Positions 9,014-18,510 of a stretch of 64,000 bases of DNA are shown piece by piece (within the stretch, counting starts at the first letter, position 1; every line of letters begins with the position of its first letter). The notes under the pieces were generated by a model. It searched no databases. It saw only the letters and a program-made list of their open reading frames with translations, and was not told where the DNA came from. This stretch comes from JAZPYZ01 sp045544455 (GTDB lineage: Bacteria; Bacillota; Clostridia; Oscillospirales; Acutalibacteraceae). A program made the position numbers and the translations under genes. The stretch covers positions 186,001 to 250,000 of the forward strand of contig JAZPYZ010000019.1 in NCBI GenBank assembly GCA_045544455.1, in the 5' to 3' direction.

Positions 9014-9958
9014 TTAAATATCGCCGAGGGCTGCCGCACCGATCACGCCGGCATCGTTACCCAATTCGGCCACGCAGATCTCGGTTTGTTTTTCGCTGTT
9101 AACCGAATACACTTCTTTTTTGATCCATTCTTTCACCGGTACCAACAGTGCATCGCCTTCGTTGCAAATGCCGCCACCAATACACAGTTTTTCGGGTTGG
9201 AACACATTGACCACGTTGATCAAGCCGGCCGACAAATAGCGAATATAGGTATCCACCACTTCTTTAGCCGTAGCATCACCGGCACGCATGGCATCGAACG
9301 CGGTACGGCCGCTGACATGATCCAAATCGGTCATCTGCCACATAGCGCTTTCGGGATGCGCTTCCATCGCGCGTTTGGTTTGACGAATCAATGCCGTCGC
9401 CGAACCATACGCTTCCCAACACCCTTTCCGGCCGCAAGAACACGGTTCGCCATCCACCACAATGACGGTGTGGCCGAGTTCGGCACCGGCATAGTTGAAG
9501 CCACTGTAGATTTTGCCGTCGATCAGTACACCGCCGCCGATACCGGTACCCAACGTGATACACACGCAGGAGTTACATCCCTTGGCCGCGCCGCCTTTGA
9601 CTTCGCCAAGCATCGCCGCATTGGCATCGTTTTCGATATAGATCGTTTTACCGGTCAATCGGCCGAGCATATCGGCTATCGGCACGTTGTTGAATTGCAG
9701 GTTGTTGGCATTTTCCACAATACCGGTCGCGCGGTTGCAAACACCAGGACTACCCACGCCGATATACGCCACGTCATCCATCGAAATGCCGGCTTTTTCC
9801 GCCGCACCGAAAGCGACTTTCGCCATGTCGGCGACGATCGCGTCGGCCGGACGCGGCAACGCCGTTTTGCACTTATCCGTGGCGATCAGCCGATATTGGT
9901 CATCCACAACACCCGCTACAATATTGGTTCCTCCGAGATCAATGCCGATTTTATACAC
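9014..9958 (-). CDS. glcK: ROK-family glucokinase
   Basis: 314 residues. It is a ROK sugar kinase: phosphate loop GIDLGGTNI at the N-terminus, GTGIGGG in the middle, the ExGH motif (AELGHTVI) and a zinc site in CSCGRKGCWEAYGS. There is no N-terminal helix-turn-helix, so it is a kinase rather than a ROK repressor. It makes glucose 6-phosphate for glycolysis. The longest frame starts with TTG at 9964, but AAAGGGAG is only 2 nt before it. The GTG two codons later (9958) has 8-nt spacing and matches the usual family start. It lies directly after hprK, consistent with a sugar-sensing operon. Confidence 0.9.
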   Translation of the reverse strand: MYKIGIDLGGTNIVAGVVDDQYRLIATDKCKTALPRPADAIVADMAKVAFGAAEKAGISMDDVAYIGVGSPGVCNRATGIVENANNLQFNNVPIADMLGRLTGKTIYIENDANAAMLGEVKGGAAKGCNSCVCITLGTGIGGGVLIDGKIYSGFNYAGAELGHTVIVVDGEPCSCGRKGCWEAYGSATALIRQTKRAMEAHPESAMWQMTDLDHVSGRTAFDAMRAGDATAKEVVDTYIRYLSAGLINVVNVFQPEKLCIGGGICNEGDALLVPVKEWIKKEVYSVNSEKQTEICVAELGNDAGVIGAAALGDI

Positions 9959-9978
9959 AATCAAAACTCCCTTTCTGT

Positions 9979-10905
9979 TTACTCGTCGGTCATGCCGAGT
10001 CGCTTCATCAATTCTTCTGCCGCGTTATACCCCATTTTCTTCTGGCGGTTATTCATCGCTGCAACTTCCAAAATAATGGCTAAGTTCCGTCCGGGTTTGA
10101 CCGGAATGGTCACACTCGGCACCTGGATTCCTAAAATTTCTTCGTATTCGTTCTCCAGTCCCATCCGGTCGTATACCTTTTGGGAATCCCACGGTTCCAT
10201 CCGAATGACCATATCGATCTTCTCGGTCATTTTAACCGAACCGATACCAAAAATGCGGCGCACGTTAACGATACCGATACCGCGCAATTCGATAAAGTGA
10301 CGGATGTTTTCAGGTGCAGAGCCAACCAACGATTTCGCCGATACACGCCGAATCTCCACCGCATCGTCCGCAATCAAACGGTGACCGCGTTTGACCAACT
10401 CGATAGCGGTTTCGCTTTTACCGATACCGCTGTCCCCGATCAACAAAATCCCTTCGCCATGCACTTCCACCAACACGCCGTGTCTGGTAACGCGCGGCGC
10501 TAACTGCACGTTGAGATACGCGATCAACGCCGCCATAAACGACGACGTCGAATCCGCCGAGCGCAACAACGGTACTTGATGTTTTTCACACAGTTGCCGC
10601 AGCTCCGGCAACACTTCCAAGTGACGCGCAATGACCACCGTCACCGGTTTTTGTGACAGCCATTCATCCAGACGAGAATACCGCACATCGGGATCCAAAT
10701 CATTGAGATACCCTTGCTCGCCCAAACCCAAAATTTGAATACGAGTGGCATCAAAATAACCGTTATATCCGCCGATTGCCAATCCCGGCCGGTTGATATC
10801 CGCGCTCGTGACCATAATATCGGTCGGCGAACCGGGCAGATACACCGTTTCTAACGCCAATTCCTTCATAACATCTGCTAATGAAACCGAAAATGTCGTG
10901 GCCAT
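9979..10905 (-). CDS. hprK: HPr kinase/phosphorylase
   Basis: 308 residues, normal length. It phosphorylates Ser46 of HPr when glycolytic intermediates are high and reverses the reaction by phosphorolysis, driving catabolite repression in low-GC Gram-positives. The N-terminal domain (about 1-130) is followed by the kinase domain with H142, the P-loop GDSGIGKSE at about 157-165, LIADDAVEI, and the HPrK signature near 200-210. The ATG at 10905 has GGGAGGAG upstream. It is the first gene of the minus-strand run down to dnaE, with its own strong promoter. Confidence 0.95.
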   Translation of the reverse strand: MATTFSVSLADVMKELALETVYLPGSPTDIMVTSADINRPGLAIGGYNGYFDATRIQILGLGEQGYLNDLDPDVRYSRLDEWLSQKPVTVVIARHLEVLPELRQLCEKHQVPLLRSADSTSSFMAALIAYLNVQLAPRVTRHGVLVEVHGEGILLIGDSGIGKSETAIELVKRGHRLIADDAVEIRRVSAKSLVGSAPENIRHFIELRGIGIVNVRRIFGIGSVKMTEKIDMVIRMEPWDSQKVYDRMGLENEYEEILGIQVPSVTIPVKPGRNLAIILEVAAMNNRQKKMGYNAAEELMKRLGMTDE

Positions 10906-10943
10906 ACGTCTCCTCCCATCTGCTGAAAAGCATTTACTTATTT

Positions 10944-10972
10944 ATTATACAATATCTCTATGACACGGTAAA
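10944..10972 (-). promoter_or_regulatory. Sigma-A promoter of the hprK operon
   Basis: Minus strand TTTACC, 17 bp, TATAAT. It is back to back with the glycosyltransferase promoter in the same 190-bp intergenic region. Confidence 0.7.
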
Positions 10973-11022
10973 GAACTTTTTGCTATTTTTTATCTCAATT
11001 TTGAAACTTTTTTACAAAGTTC

Positions 11023-11051
11023 TTGCACATTTCGGCCGATCACATTACAAT
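11023..11051 (+). promoter_or_regulatory. Sigma-A promoter of the GT4 gene
   Basis: TTGCAC (11023-11028), 17 bp, TACAAT (11046-11051). Transcription would start near 11058, which argues against the upstream ATG at 11066 being the real start of the gene. Confidence 0.7.
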
Positions 11052-11098
11052 ATAAGCAAGCTAAAATGACTTTTTTCGCAAAGGAGATTCATACCCGT

Positions 11099-12289
11099 AT
11101 GAAACGGTTACATATAGGTCAATTTAACGACTCGTTTCCGCCGACGATCGACGGTGTGGCACAAGTCGTCAAAAACTATGCGCAACATCTGCAGGCAACG
11201 CATAGCGACGTTACGGTGGTTACGCCCCGATATCAGGGTGTGGAAGATAACTATCCGTTTGACGTATATCGCTATCAATCGTTACCGTTGGAAAAACAGT
11301 TTCGGTATCGGGTGGGTAATCCATTCAACCCGAAAACCTTGGTCGAACTGCGCCGCAAGAAATTCGATCTCATCCATATTCACGCGCCGTTTGCATCCTC
11401 GGTATTAGCCTCAGCAATCGATCCGCGACACAAAATCCCGGTTGTGATGACCTATCACACCAAGTTCGAGTACGATCTTGAAAAACAGATCCACTATAAC
11501 GGGTTTCAAAAAGTCGCTATGCAGTTTATGCTCAACAACATCAAACGTGCCGACGAAGTGTGGGCCGTGACCGACGGATGCGGCAAAGCGTTACAAGATA
11601 TCGGGTATGACGGGGATTATTATGTAATGGAAAACGGCACCGATTTCCCGTTAGGGCGCACTGACAAAGAGGCCGTTGCCGCCTTACGCGAACAGTATCA
11701 GATCCCCGACGATACCTTTGTGTTCTTGTTTGTTGGCCGGATGATGTGGTATAAAAACGCCCGTATCATTATCGATGCCATGCGGTATTTGAAACAACGA
11801 AACCTGCCGTTTCGGATGTTGATGGTCGGCAGCGGCATCGATATGCCGGACATACAAGCCTACGCCGCCATGGCCGGCCTGGAAAACGACGTTCACTTTG
11901 TCGGCCCGGTATACGATCGCGAATCCCTGCGCACCTATTACAGTTTGGCCGATCTGTTCATATTCCCCTCCACCTACGATACCAGCGGTATCGTTGTCAA
12001 AGAGGCGGCGGCGTGTTATTGCCCGTCGCTGTTAATCCGAGGCAGTTGTGCATCCGAAGGTGCCCTGCACGGCGAAAACGCCTTGTTGGCGGAAGAAAAC
12101 GGCGAAGATTGCGGGCGCGTTATCTGGGAAGCGTGCCAAAGCCGACAATCACTTCGCCATATCGGAGAGGCGGCGGCGCGCGATCTGTATCTGCCTTGGG
12201 AAACCGCTATCGCGCGCGCCTATACACGGTATCAAGAAATCTTAAAAATATGGCCCGGTCCTCTTCCGTATAACGCTAAACAACGCTAA
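11099..12289 (+). CDS. Glycosyltransferase family 4 (GT-B fold)
   Basis: 396 residues. The N-terminal Rossmann domain starts with a FNDSFPPTIDGVAQVVKNYA segment typical of GT4 enzymes acting on lipid or wall acceptors. The C-terminal domain has FVGRMMWYKN and the EX7E-type region around FPSTYDTSGIVVKEAAA. Relatives include diacylglycerol glucosyltransferases and other NDP-sugar enzymes; donor and acceptor cannot be read from the sequence. The ATG at 11099 has AAGGAG upstream, while the in-frame ATG at 11066 lies almost at the predicted transcript start. The gene meets gerC tail to tail with a few bases of overlap. Confidence 0.85.
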   Translation: MKRLHIGQFNDSFPPTIDGVAQVVKNYAQHLQATHSDVTVVTPRYQGVEDNYPFDVYRYQSLPLEKQFRYRVGNPFNPKTLVELRRKKFDLIHIHAPFASSVLASAIDPRHKIPVVMTYHTKFEYDLEKQIHYNGFQKVAMQFMLNNIKRADEVWAVTDGCGKALQDIGYDGDYYVMENGTDFPLGRTDKEAVAALREQYQIPDDTFVFLFVGRMMWYKNARIIIDAMRYLKQRNLPFRMLMVGSGIDMPDIQAYAAMAGLENDVHFVGPVYDRESLRTYYSLADLFIFPSTYDTSGIVVKEAAACYCPSLLIRGSCASEGALHGENALLAEENGEDCGRVIWEACQSRQSLRHIGEAAARDLYLPWETAIARAYTRYQEILKIWPGPLPYNAKQR

Positions 12290-13320
12290 TTCCGAAGACC
12301 GGCTTCGGTAACTGTCACCGAAGCCAAACAAGTATATTGACCGGATTTTAAATGCTGTTCCCACTTTCCGTCCACGGCGGAAGCGGCGAACGGCATTTGT
12401 TTTTTAGCCGCATCGGTCAAGCCGCACACATCACACCCATACGTTTGCGCCGTAACCGTGACGGCATCGGTCATCCTATGCGACAACTCATCGGAAATCA
12501 AACGATTCAGTTGATGGATATTTGCGTCTCCGGCGTTTTCCACCACGGTAGCACGCGCTTGTATCGAGATCCAAAACCGCCACTCATCTTTCGCCGACTC
12601 GACTTGTATCGAACGACGTATATCCCCTAACTCCACTGTAACAGAACCTTCCTCGGTTTCACATACCACCGTACACTGCTTTGCCTGACCGGCCGCCAAT
12701 GCCAACCCGGTTGTTTGATCGTGTGACAGATCGGTTATCCATCGACCGGCGCGAAACAAGGCCGCCCCATCCATACCAGCCTTATCTTCCGTCATACGCA
12801 CGATTGGAATTATCGCGTCGCCGGTATCGGTCAACGTCCGTTGCACGTCTAACAATCGGCAACGCACACCATCCGCTACGGTAACCGATTTTTCGGTCAA
12901 ATCGACCAGTTGATCAACCGACACCGCGCCGAGCAGTTCCGATGCCGCGCCGCGACAAACAACCATGTCAGCAGTCAAGCGACCGTTTCCGGACCGCACC
13001 AAATAATCGGTAAGTGCCGATAACTCTCCCGTTTTAGCGGTGCGTTCTCCCACACAAAACAAACGGTTTTGACGCAATTCCAACCCTTGTCCGGTAGTTT
13101 CAACCGCCGAAGAAACCGCTTGCCCCACCGTTACGCCGTCGACGGTAACCACCTGCCGTTCGTCGCCTAATAACTGCGCCGATATCATGTAGCGATCGTC
13201 ATCTATATCCAGTCCGATACCACCGGTTATCATCCGTTCGCTGATAGGCGAATGTCGGCGAAACATCGGCCAAAGCAGCAACAATATAACCGCCAAGAAG
13301 ATGCCTATCACCCGTTTCAT
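12286..13320 (-). CDS. Spore germinant receptor C subunit (GerAC family)
   Basis: 344 residues. A hydrophobic N-terminal segment (about 1-20) would export the protein. There is no clear lipobox Cys after it, unlike most GerC lipoproteins, which is worth noting. The rest fits the three-domain GerC fold with weak sequence identity, and the assignment rests mainly on the gerA-gerB-gerC order. The chosen ATG (13320) overlaps the gerB TGA as ATGA, with GGAAAG upstream. The three subunits form a receptor in the spore inner membrane that answers germinants. Confidence 0.75.
   Translation of the reverse strand: MKRVIGIFLAVILLLLWPMFRRHSPISERMITGGIGLDIDDDRYMISAQLLGDERQVVTVDGVTVGQAVSSAVETTGQGLELRQNRLFCVGERTAKTGELSALTDYLVRSGNGRLTADMVVCRGAASELLGAVSVDQLVDLTEKSVTVADGVRCRLLDVQRTLTDTGDAIIPIVRMTEDKAGMDGAALFRAGRWITDLSHDQTTGLALAAGQAKQCTVVCETEEGSVTVELGDIRRSIQVESAKDEWRFWISIQARATVVENAGDANIHQLNRLISDELSHRMTDAVTVTAQTYGCDVCGLTDAAKKQMPFAASAVDGKWEQHLKSGQYTCLASVTVTEAGLRN
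12301..12325. other. Stem-loop at the convergent GT4/gerC ends
   Basis: GGCTTCGGT and ACCGAAGCC form a 9-bp stem inside the last codons of gerC, just after the GT4 stop. No T-run follows on either side, so it is only a possible transcript end. Confidence 0.35.
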
Positions 13321-14372
13321 GCACGTTTCTTTCCTTTCGTTATGATCCACAATATCAATGGCAGTATAACCCCCAACAACACCGAACCGCCGACCGAAAC
13401 GCCCATGATCCAATCGCCGGACACAACACGGGATTCTCCACTGAATACCACGCCGAAAACGGCGGTCAACATCGCGCCGGCCGGTATCACGAACCGGCGA
13501 GTTTTAGGTGAACAGATCGACCGTACGCTTTGTGAAAACACCCACGCAAACAACGCCGTTTTTACAAATATCGCCGCTATCCAAATCGACACCACCACCG
13601 CATCCATCCGGCTGATCAAGCCGACTTGAATCGCGGTGACCGCCGTATGATACGGATAAAAACATCGTAAAGCAAATTCGCCAAGCGTACCGATCACCGT
13701 CATACGGATCAATAACAGACATCCACTCACCGAGACGGCCGGCCACAACACAGACGCAGATAACCGTGGCTTGTTCACGTGGGATAGTACCAACCCTGCC
13801 ACAACCACCTCGGTGGTGCGCACCGTATCGTACCACCAACCGGCCGATGACCAATCCGCCGTTACCGTTTCCACGAGATAGCCGCCTTTCATATCCGGCA
13901 TCAACATGGCGAAAACAACCACAATACTTCCCACCAACAAAACTGCAATCGGCGTAACGGTTCGAGCCAGCGATTCTATCCCATATAACGCCGCCCAAAA
14001 CGCCGTCGCGACTAACGCCACACAGAGTGCCGCAGCCGCCATATCCGGCGATAACGCTTCTCTCACAAAATAGATGAATTGTAACACGTTGATCGATATC
14101 ACATATAAGCAAAACACGCCCAGTAACACGGATACGAATTGACCAAACCGTTTATGGCGGTGATAGGCCGTTTGCAACACATCTGAACCACCGGTCGATC
14201 GCGCCAACAGATACGTTGGTATAAGAAGCACACACCACGTCACGCCATATATCAGAGTGGACCACAACTCGTTTTGATTGGTAGCCGCCGGTGCAAAGGT
14301 GGCCGCCGTTGCCAGCCGACTAACCAACAACAAACCTACCCATTGTCCGGCACTGATGGTAGCCGTCTTCAA
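13317..14372 (-). CDS. Spore germinant receptor B subunit (GerAB, APC-like permease)
   Basis: 351 residues, about ten hydrophobic segments, related to amino-acid permeases of the APC superfamily. GerB is thought to bind the germinant. The start is taken as TTG at 14372, overlapping the gerA stop (TTGA-type overlap) with AAGGGGAGAG 7 nt upstream. From there the protein begins with TATISAGQW, the segment that opens GerAB proteins. A longer frame reaching 14456 would add an Arg/Cys-rich tail inside gerA and has no ribosome site. Confidence 0.85.
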   Translation of the reverse strand: MKTATISAGQWVGLLLVSRLATAATFAPAATNQNELWSTLIYGVTWCVLLIPTYLLARSTGGSDVLQTAYHRHKRFGQFVSVLLGVFCLYVISINVLQFIYFVREALSPDMAAAALCVALVATAFWAALYGIESLARTVTPIAVLLVGSIVVVFAMLMPDMKGGYLVETVTADWSSAGWWYDTVRTTEVVVAGLVLSHVNKPRLSASVLWPAVSVSGCLLLIRMTVIGTLGEFALRCFYPYHTAVTAIQVGLISRMDAVVVSIWIAAIFVKTALFAWVFSQSVRSICSPKTRRFVIPAGAMLTAVFGVVFSGESRVVSGDWIMGVSVGGSVLLGVILPLILWIITKGKKRA

Positions 14373-15865
14373 TCGACATCTCTCCCCTTTGCATCGGCAA
14401 TATGCGAACCGGTCACGTTTTGAACCCGGAAGGTATCTTTCCACAAAGTTCGCCAATCCGACCGAATAAACACGTCTTTCATCGCGCGCAGATTAAACGG
14501 CGTCAGTGGTGCGGTATACGGAATGGTTTGCACGTCCAACGCGCAGATACTGCTGATCAACAAACACACGCCGAGTACCACACCATACAGTCCTAACCAA
14601 CCACCCAACACAATAAATCCAAACCGCAACAGGGCCATCGGCCCGTATAACGACGGAATCACAAACGAACTGATGGCCGTTAAACCAACCACGATCACCA
14701 TCGGCGCGCCGATCAATCCGGCACCGACCGCCGCATCACCGATGACCAAAGCACCCACAATACTGACCGCATGACCGAGCGCTTTTGGAAATCGCAAGCC
14801 GGCTTCGCGCATGATCTCAAATAAAAAGTGGATGATCAACGCTTCACTCATTAGCGAAAACGGGGTGGTACGTTCCGCTTCTACGATCGACGTCAACAAA
14901 TTGGGCGGTAACATTTCCGGATGAAAGGTACCGATCGACACGTACACCGCCGGCAACAATATGCTGATGATAAACGCGATATACTTGATGATGCGCAAAA
15001 AACTGGCGAATGCCGGATGTTGTGCATAGTCGTCCATCGACTGAAAATGTTCCACAAACAAGGTGGGTACCACCAACACAAACGGCGTGCCGTCCACCAA
15101 TACGCCGATGCGCCCTTCCCCGATTTTTCCACATAAGGTGTCAGGGCGTTCGGTAATGCCCACTTCGCTGAACAACGAGCGGCCGCCACTCTCTAAAAAC
15201 GGTTGGATATACCCCGATTCGAGCACCGTATCCAACGGCAACGCCGCGATACGTGAGCGCACTTCTTTAAGCAGTTGCGGCGATACACGATCTCGCCGAT
15301 AACATAGACAAACAGCCGTGCGACTGGATTTGCCGGCGCTCATCATTTCGAAGATCAAATCCGGTGTTTTCATGCGACGGCGGATCATCGAAATATTGAT
15401 ACGAATAGCCTCGGTAAAGCCTTCTCGCGAACCACGCATGGTCATCTCGGCCGACGGTTCGGCAATACCGCGAATCATAAATGCCTGTAAACCGCCGAGT
15501 ACCGCATACGGTACGCCATCGACCAATACTGCCCCAAAACCCGACATCATCAGTTCGATCAACTCTTCCACCGTGTCGGTTTGCAACATATCGGTAAATC
15601 CTAACACGTGGTCCCGTATATGCGCCATCAACACCGGCGCCGTCATGCCTTGATGGATGCGACTAAGCGGCAAAATCACCCCATCGGCCATCAAGTGCCG
15701 GTCAATCATGCCTTCTACACTTAACACCGCCGCCGATCGACCGTCCACTGTCAACCGACGAATAATAAGATCGGCGCTCACGCCGAACCGGTCACGAACC
15801 TTTGTCAGAGTATCGTCCAAATCGGCTGATAACGGCGTGGATATCGGTTTGGATGAAGAAGCCAT
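14369..15865 (-). CDS. Spore germinant receptor A subunit (GerAA)
   Basis: 498 residues. A soluble N-terminal part (about 1-270) carries the conserved VLVDG and RGSREGF(T)E-type segments, followed by about five membrane spans in the GerA/SpoVAF family. The ATG at 15865 follows GGGGGTG at 5-nt spacing; the longer frame to 15943 has no such site. gerA, gerB and gerC overlap by a few bases each, so the subunits should be made together. Sigma-G control is expected for this family, but I could not identify a convincing sigma-G promoter. Confidence 0.9.
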   Translation of the reverse strand: MASSSKPISTPLSADLDDTLTKVRDRFGVSADLIIRRLTVDGRSAAVLSVEGMIDRHLMADGVILPLSRIHQGMTAPVLMAHIRDHVLGFTDMLQTDTVEELIELMMSGFGAVLVDGVPYAVLGGLQAFMIRGIAEPSAEMTMRGSREGFTEAIRINISMIRRRMKTPDLIFEMMSAGKSSRTAVCLCYRRDRVSPQLLKEVRSRIAALPLDTVLESGYIQPFLESGGRSLFSEVGITERPDTLCGKIGEGRIGVLVDGTPFVLVVPTLFVEHFQSMDDYAQHPAFASFLRIIKYIAFIISILLPAVYVSIGTFHPEMLPPNLLTSIVEAERTTPFSLMSEALIIHFLFEIMREAGLRFPKALGHAVSIVGALVIGDAAVGAGLIGAPMVIVVGLTAISSFVIPSLYGPMALLRFGFIVLGGWLGLYGVVLGVCLLISSICALDVQTIPYTAPLTPFNLRAMKDVFIRSDWRTLWKDTFRVQNVTGSHIADAKGRDVD

Positions 15866-15957
15866 AAACGCACCCCCTTTTTGAAAATGGTATAACCGAA
15901 AATATCGCATATATTCGGTGCAAGCTGTGCACAATACCATCACAAGGAGGGATATGT

Positions 15958-16629
15958 ATGACCGTGGTGGCTATTCGCACCGTCATCGTCTACATATTAT
16001 TGATTGTAGCGATGCGCATCATGGGGAAACGACAAATCGGCGAACTGCAACCGGCGGAACTGTCGGTCGCACTATTGATAGCCGATCTCGCATCGATTCC
16101 GATTCAAGAAACCGATATTCCGCTGACACATGGCTTGATTCCGATCGTGGTGTTGGTGGCGCTGGAAGTGTTATTATCGGTAGCGATGCTCAAAAACACG
16201 CGCATTTCACGCATTATCGCCGGCAAACCGATGGTGGTGATCCAGGACGGAACGGTTATTCAATCGGCACTCAAACAATTACGCATGACGGTGGACGACC
16301 TGTGCGAATCTCTACGTTCTCAAGGGGTATTCGATATATCCGACGTGGCTCTTGGAGTTGTGGAAACCAACGGAAACGTTAGCATATTTCAACGGGCCGG
16401 CAGTCGAGCGCCGACCGGTGACGAGTGGGAAATGGAGAACTTGGATACCACTATGCCGTTGTTAATTGTCAGCGACGGGCAACTGTGTCAATGGGCATTG
16501 GATGCGTGTCATCTCACTCCGGAATGGGTGTATAAAACGTTAGAAAAAAAGCACCTGCCTGTATCGCAGGTGCTGATGATGACCGCCGATCGCAACGGAC
16601 AATATACCGTCGTAAAAAAAGAGGTGTAA
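15958..16629 (+). CDS. DUF421 (YetF/YrbG-type) membrane protein
   Basis: 223 residues: about three N-terminal membrane segments (1-75), the MRIMGKRQIGELQPAELSVALLIADLAS motif region of DUF421, then a soluble domain ending near residue 220. In Bacillus and Clostridium these proteins are often under sporulation control (YetF helps keep germination receptors from responding). Here the gene diverges from gerA, in line with that link. AAGGAGG lies 7 nt before the ATG at 15958. DUF4363 follows after 3 bases. Confidence 0.85.
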   Translation: MTVVAIRTVIVYILLIVAMRIMGKRQIGELQPAELSVALLIADLASIPIQETDIPLTHGLIPIVVLVALEVLLSVAMLKNTRISRIIAGKPMVVIQDGTVIQSALKQLRMTVDDLCESLRSQGVFDISDVALGVVETNGNVSIFQRAGSRAPTGDEWEMENLDTTMPLLIVSDGQLCQWALDACHLTPEWVYKTLEKKHLPVSQVLMMTADRNGQYTVVKKEV

Positions 16630-16632
16630 CGC

Positions 16633-17013
16633 ATGAAACGATTATTGGTAGCGACCGCTATTCTCGCCGGTGTGATCGGTTTGTGCAGTTGGTCGATATG
16701 GGTACAACAACACACCGTATCCGATTTGATCGACGAGGTAAAACAGGTTCGAACACAGTATTACGACGGCCATACGGACGCGAGTTTGCAAACTGCCGAA
16801 CAACTCGTGAAAGAGTTTCCCAAACGCACCAAACTGCTCCAATGGTTTGTCGGACATCATACCCTTCACACCATTCATCAATCGATAACCGTATTGCCGA
16901 TCATGCTGGAACATCACGACTATCATGGATTTGCCGTAAAACTGGAAGAGTGCATGCTCGACCTTAAACGACTAAAAGAAAAAGGATTGCCGAATTTGAA
17001 AAATATCCTGTAA
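16633..17013 (+). CDS. DUF4363 small membrane-anchored protein
   Basis: 126 residues with one N-terminal membrane segment (about 4-24) and a helical, charged extracytoplasmic part. The DUF421-DUF4363 pair is frequent in spore formers. The function is unknown; the 3-bp spacing means co-transcription and probably joint action with DUF421. Confidence 0.75.
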   Translation: MKRLLVATAILAGVIGLCSWSIWVQQHTVSDLIDEVKQVRTQYYDGHTDASLQTAEQLVKEFPKRTKLLQWFVGHHTLHTIHQSITVLPIMLEHHDYHGFAVKLEECMLDLKRLKEKGLPNLKNIL

Positions 17014-17048
17014 AAAAAGCGGATAAGCAATAGACTTATCCGCTTTTG
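17012..17048. terminator. Bidirectional terminator between DUF4363 and the M20 peptidase
   Basis: GCGGATAAG and CTTATCCGC form a 9-bp stem (17019-17043) with A-run before and T-run after, so it can stop transcription from both sides. Confidence 0.85.
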
Positions 17049-17051
17049 TAT

Positions 17052-18506
17052 TTAGTGGTTCCGGTCAGCTTGCGCGGTGATGATGGTTTTATAATAATCC
17101 ACTGCACCGGGCAGGCAATTCATTTCGATGTTCTCGTTTAATCCGTGCATGCCTTTCATCTGTTCCGGTCCGTAATTGACCGGCGCAAACCGCACACAAT
17201 TATCACATACCTCGCCGTAAAAACGCGCATCAGTAGCCCCGGTCACCACATAGGGCAATACGCCGATGTGCGGGAAACAGGTGTGGATCGCCTCTTGCGT
17301 GATGGCAAAGGCTTCCCCATCCAGATCCAGCGATTTCGACGGATTACCGTGATAGATCACGTCGGTTTCGATCCCGTATTGGGCGGCCAGATCGGTGATG
17401 ACCTGCAAACTTTCATCGGCCGGTTGATGCGGAATAAACCGCATATTGGCACACACACTTGCCTCTTGCGGCATAACGTTATATCCTTGCGAACCGGATT
17501 GCATGGTAAAGGCGATGGTGGTTTGCAACATGGCGGCGGCCTGTGCGCTGATCGCCGGCATCACCTTTTTGAGCAACGGTTTAAACAACCACAGATTCGC
17601 CATCACGAGCCGCAACCCGAAATTACCGGCATACGGCGCAATGCGGCCGAACATAGCGGTAACCGCCGGCGAAAACGCCGCTTTAAATGGCGACTTACGT
17701 TCCACACGGCTGACAAATTTCGCCAGACGCGGAATCGGGGTGTTTTTGCTCGGGGCGCTGGCGTGACCGCCATGACTGCGCGCAATAAATTTTACGTCAC
17801 CATATCCTTTTTCAAAGATACCGACGGCCGCAAAATGGCCGCGCACGCCAACGACCGGATCTTGCACAATACTGCCGCCCTCATCACACACCATAAACAG
17901 TTTGACACCGTGTTCTTTTAACCATGCCGCCGTTTTAGGCGCGCCATCGCCGCCGATCTCCTCGGTACAACTGCTCGCCAAATACACGTCACACGCCGGT
18001 GTAATACCGGCTTGCATCATCTCTTCGGCCGCTTGTAAAAACGCCATCAAACTGGCCTTGGTATCGGCCGCGCCACGGCCCCACACCTTGCCTTCGGCGA
18101 TCGTACCGGAAAACGGCGGATATATCCATTCCCCATCGGCCGACACCACGTCCATATGGCTCATCAATAAAATGGGATCTTTATCCGATTGACCGCGCCA
18201 TTTCAACAACAAACTGCCATCAAGATTCACCTTTTCGCAGGTCGCGAACACGGTGGGAAACAAGGTTTCGAGTAAAGTATGAAACTTCAAAAATTTATCA
18301 ATCGAGAGATCGTTGCGATCGGAAATGGTCTCACACTGTACCATTTTCGACAGTTTTTCGGCATAGGTGTTGATCCGCTCGGTATCGGTCGACGGCTGAT
18401 ACGCCGTGGCTTTGCGCGGCAACAACAAAGTGCGTAACACCGCCACCAACAAGCAAACCAACAACGCGCCGCCAATCGACGCCAACGCTATCCAAAGCCA
18501 TTGCAT
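17052..18506 (-). CDS. M20 metallopeptidase with N-terminal membrane anchor (CPS1/PM20D1-like)
   Basis: 484 residues. Residues about 3-28 form one membrane segment. The M20 core follows with zinc ligands in SHMDVVSA, the bridging Asp in GRGAADTKA, the catalytic Glu in SCTEEIGGDG, and the last His in GMHGLNENIEM. The dimerisation domain lies about 215-340. This length and layout resemble carboxypeptidase S and PM20D1 rather than soluble PepT or ArgE. Substrates are probably N-acyl amino acids or peptides, not resolved. It follows two membrane-protein genes after 4 bp, so it probably works with a transporter made by them. Confidence 0.85.
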   Translation of the reverse strand: MQWLWIALASIGGALLVCLLVAVLRTLLLPRKATAYQPSTDTERINTYAEKLSKMVQCETISDRNDLSIDKFLKFHTLLETLFPTVFATCEKVNLDGSLLLKWRGQSDKDPILLMSHMDVVSADGEWIYPPFSGTIAEGKVWGRGAADTKASLMAFLQAAEEMMQAGITPACDVYLASSCTEEIGGDGAPKTAAWLKEHGVKLFMVCDEGGSIVQDPVVGVRGHFAAVGIFEKGYGDVKFIARSHGGHASAPSKNTPIPRLAKFVSRVERKSPFKAAFSPAVTAMFGRIAPYAGNFGLRLVMANLWLFKPLLKKVMPAISAQAAAMLQTTIAFTMQSGSQGYNVMPQEASVCANMRFIPHQPADESLQVITDLAAQYGIETDVIYHGNPSKSLDLDGEAFAITQEAIHTCFPHIGVLPYVVTGATDARFYGEVCDNCVRFAPVNYGPEQMKGMHGLNENIEMNCLPGAVDYYKTIITAQADRNH

Positions 18507-18510
18507 ATCG

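Noticed and set aside
8885..10300. 471-residue plus-strand frame across murB, glcK and hprK
   Set aside because: It spans the certain minus-strand genes and their junctions, so it cannot be a real gene.
15866..15957. Possible sigma-G promoter for gerA
   Set aside because: GAATAT and GGTAT boxes exist, but no -10 partner with correct spacing could be found, so I did not annotate it.
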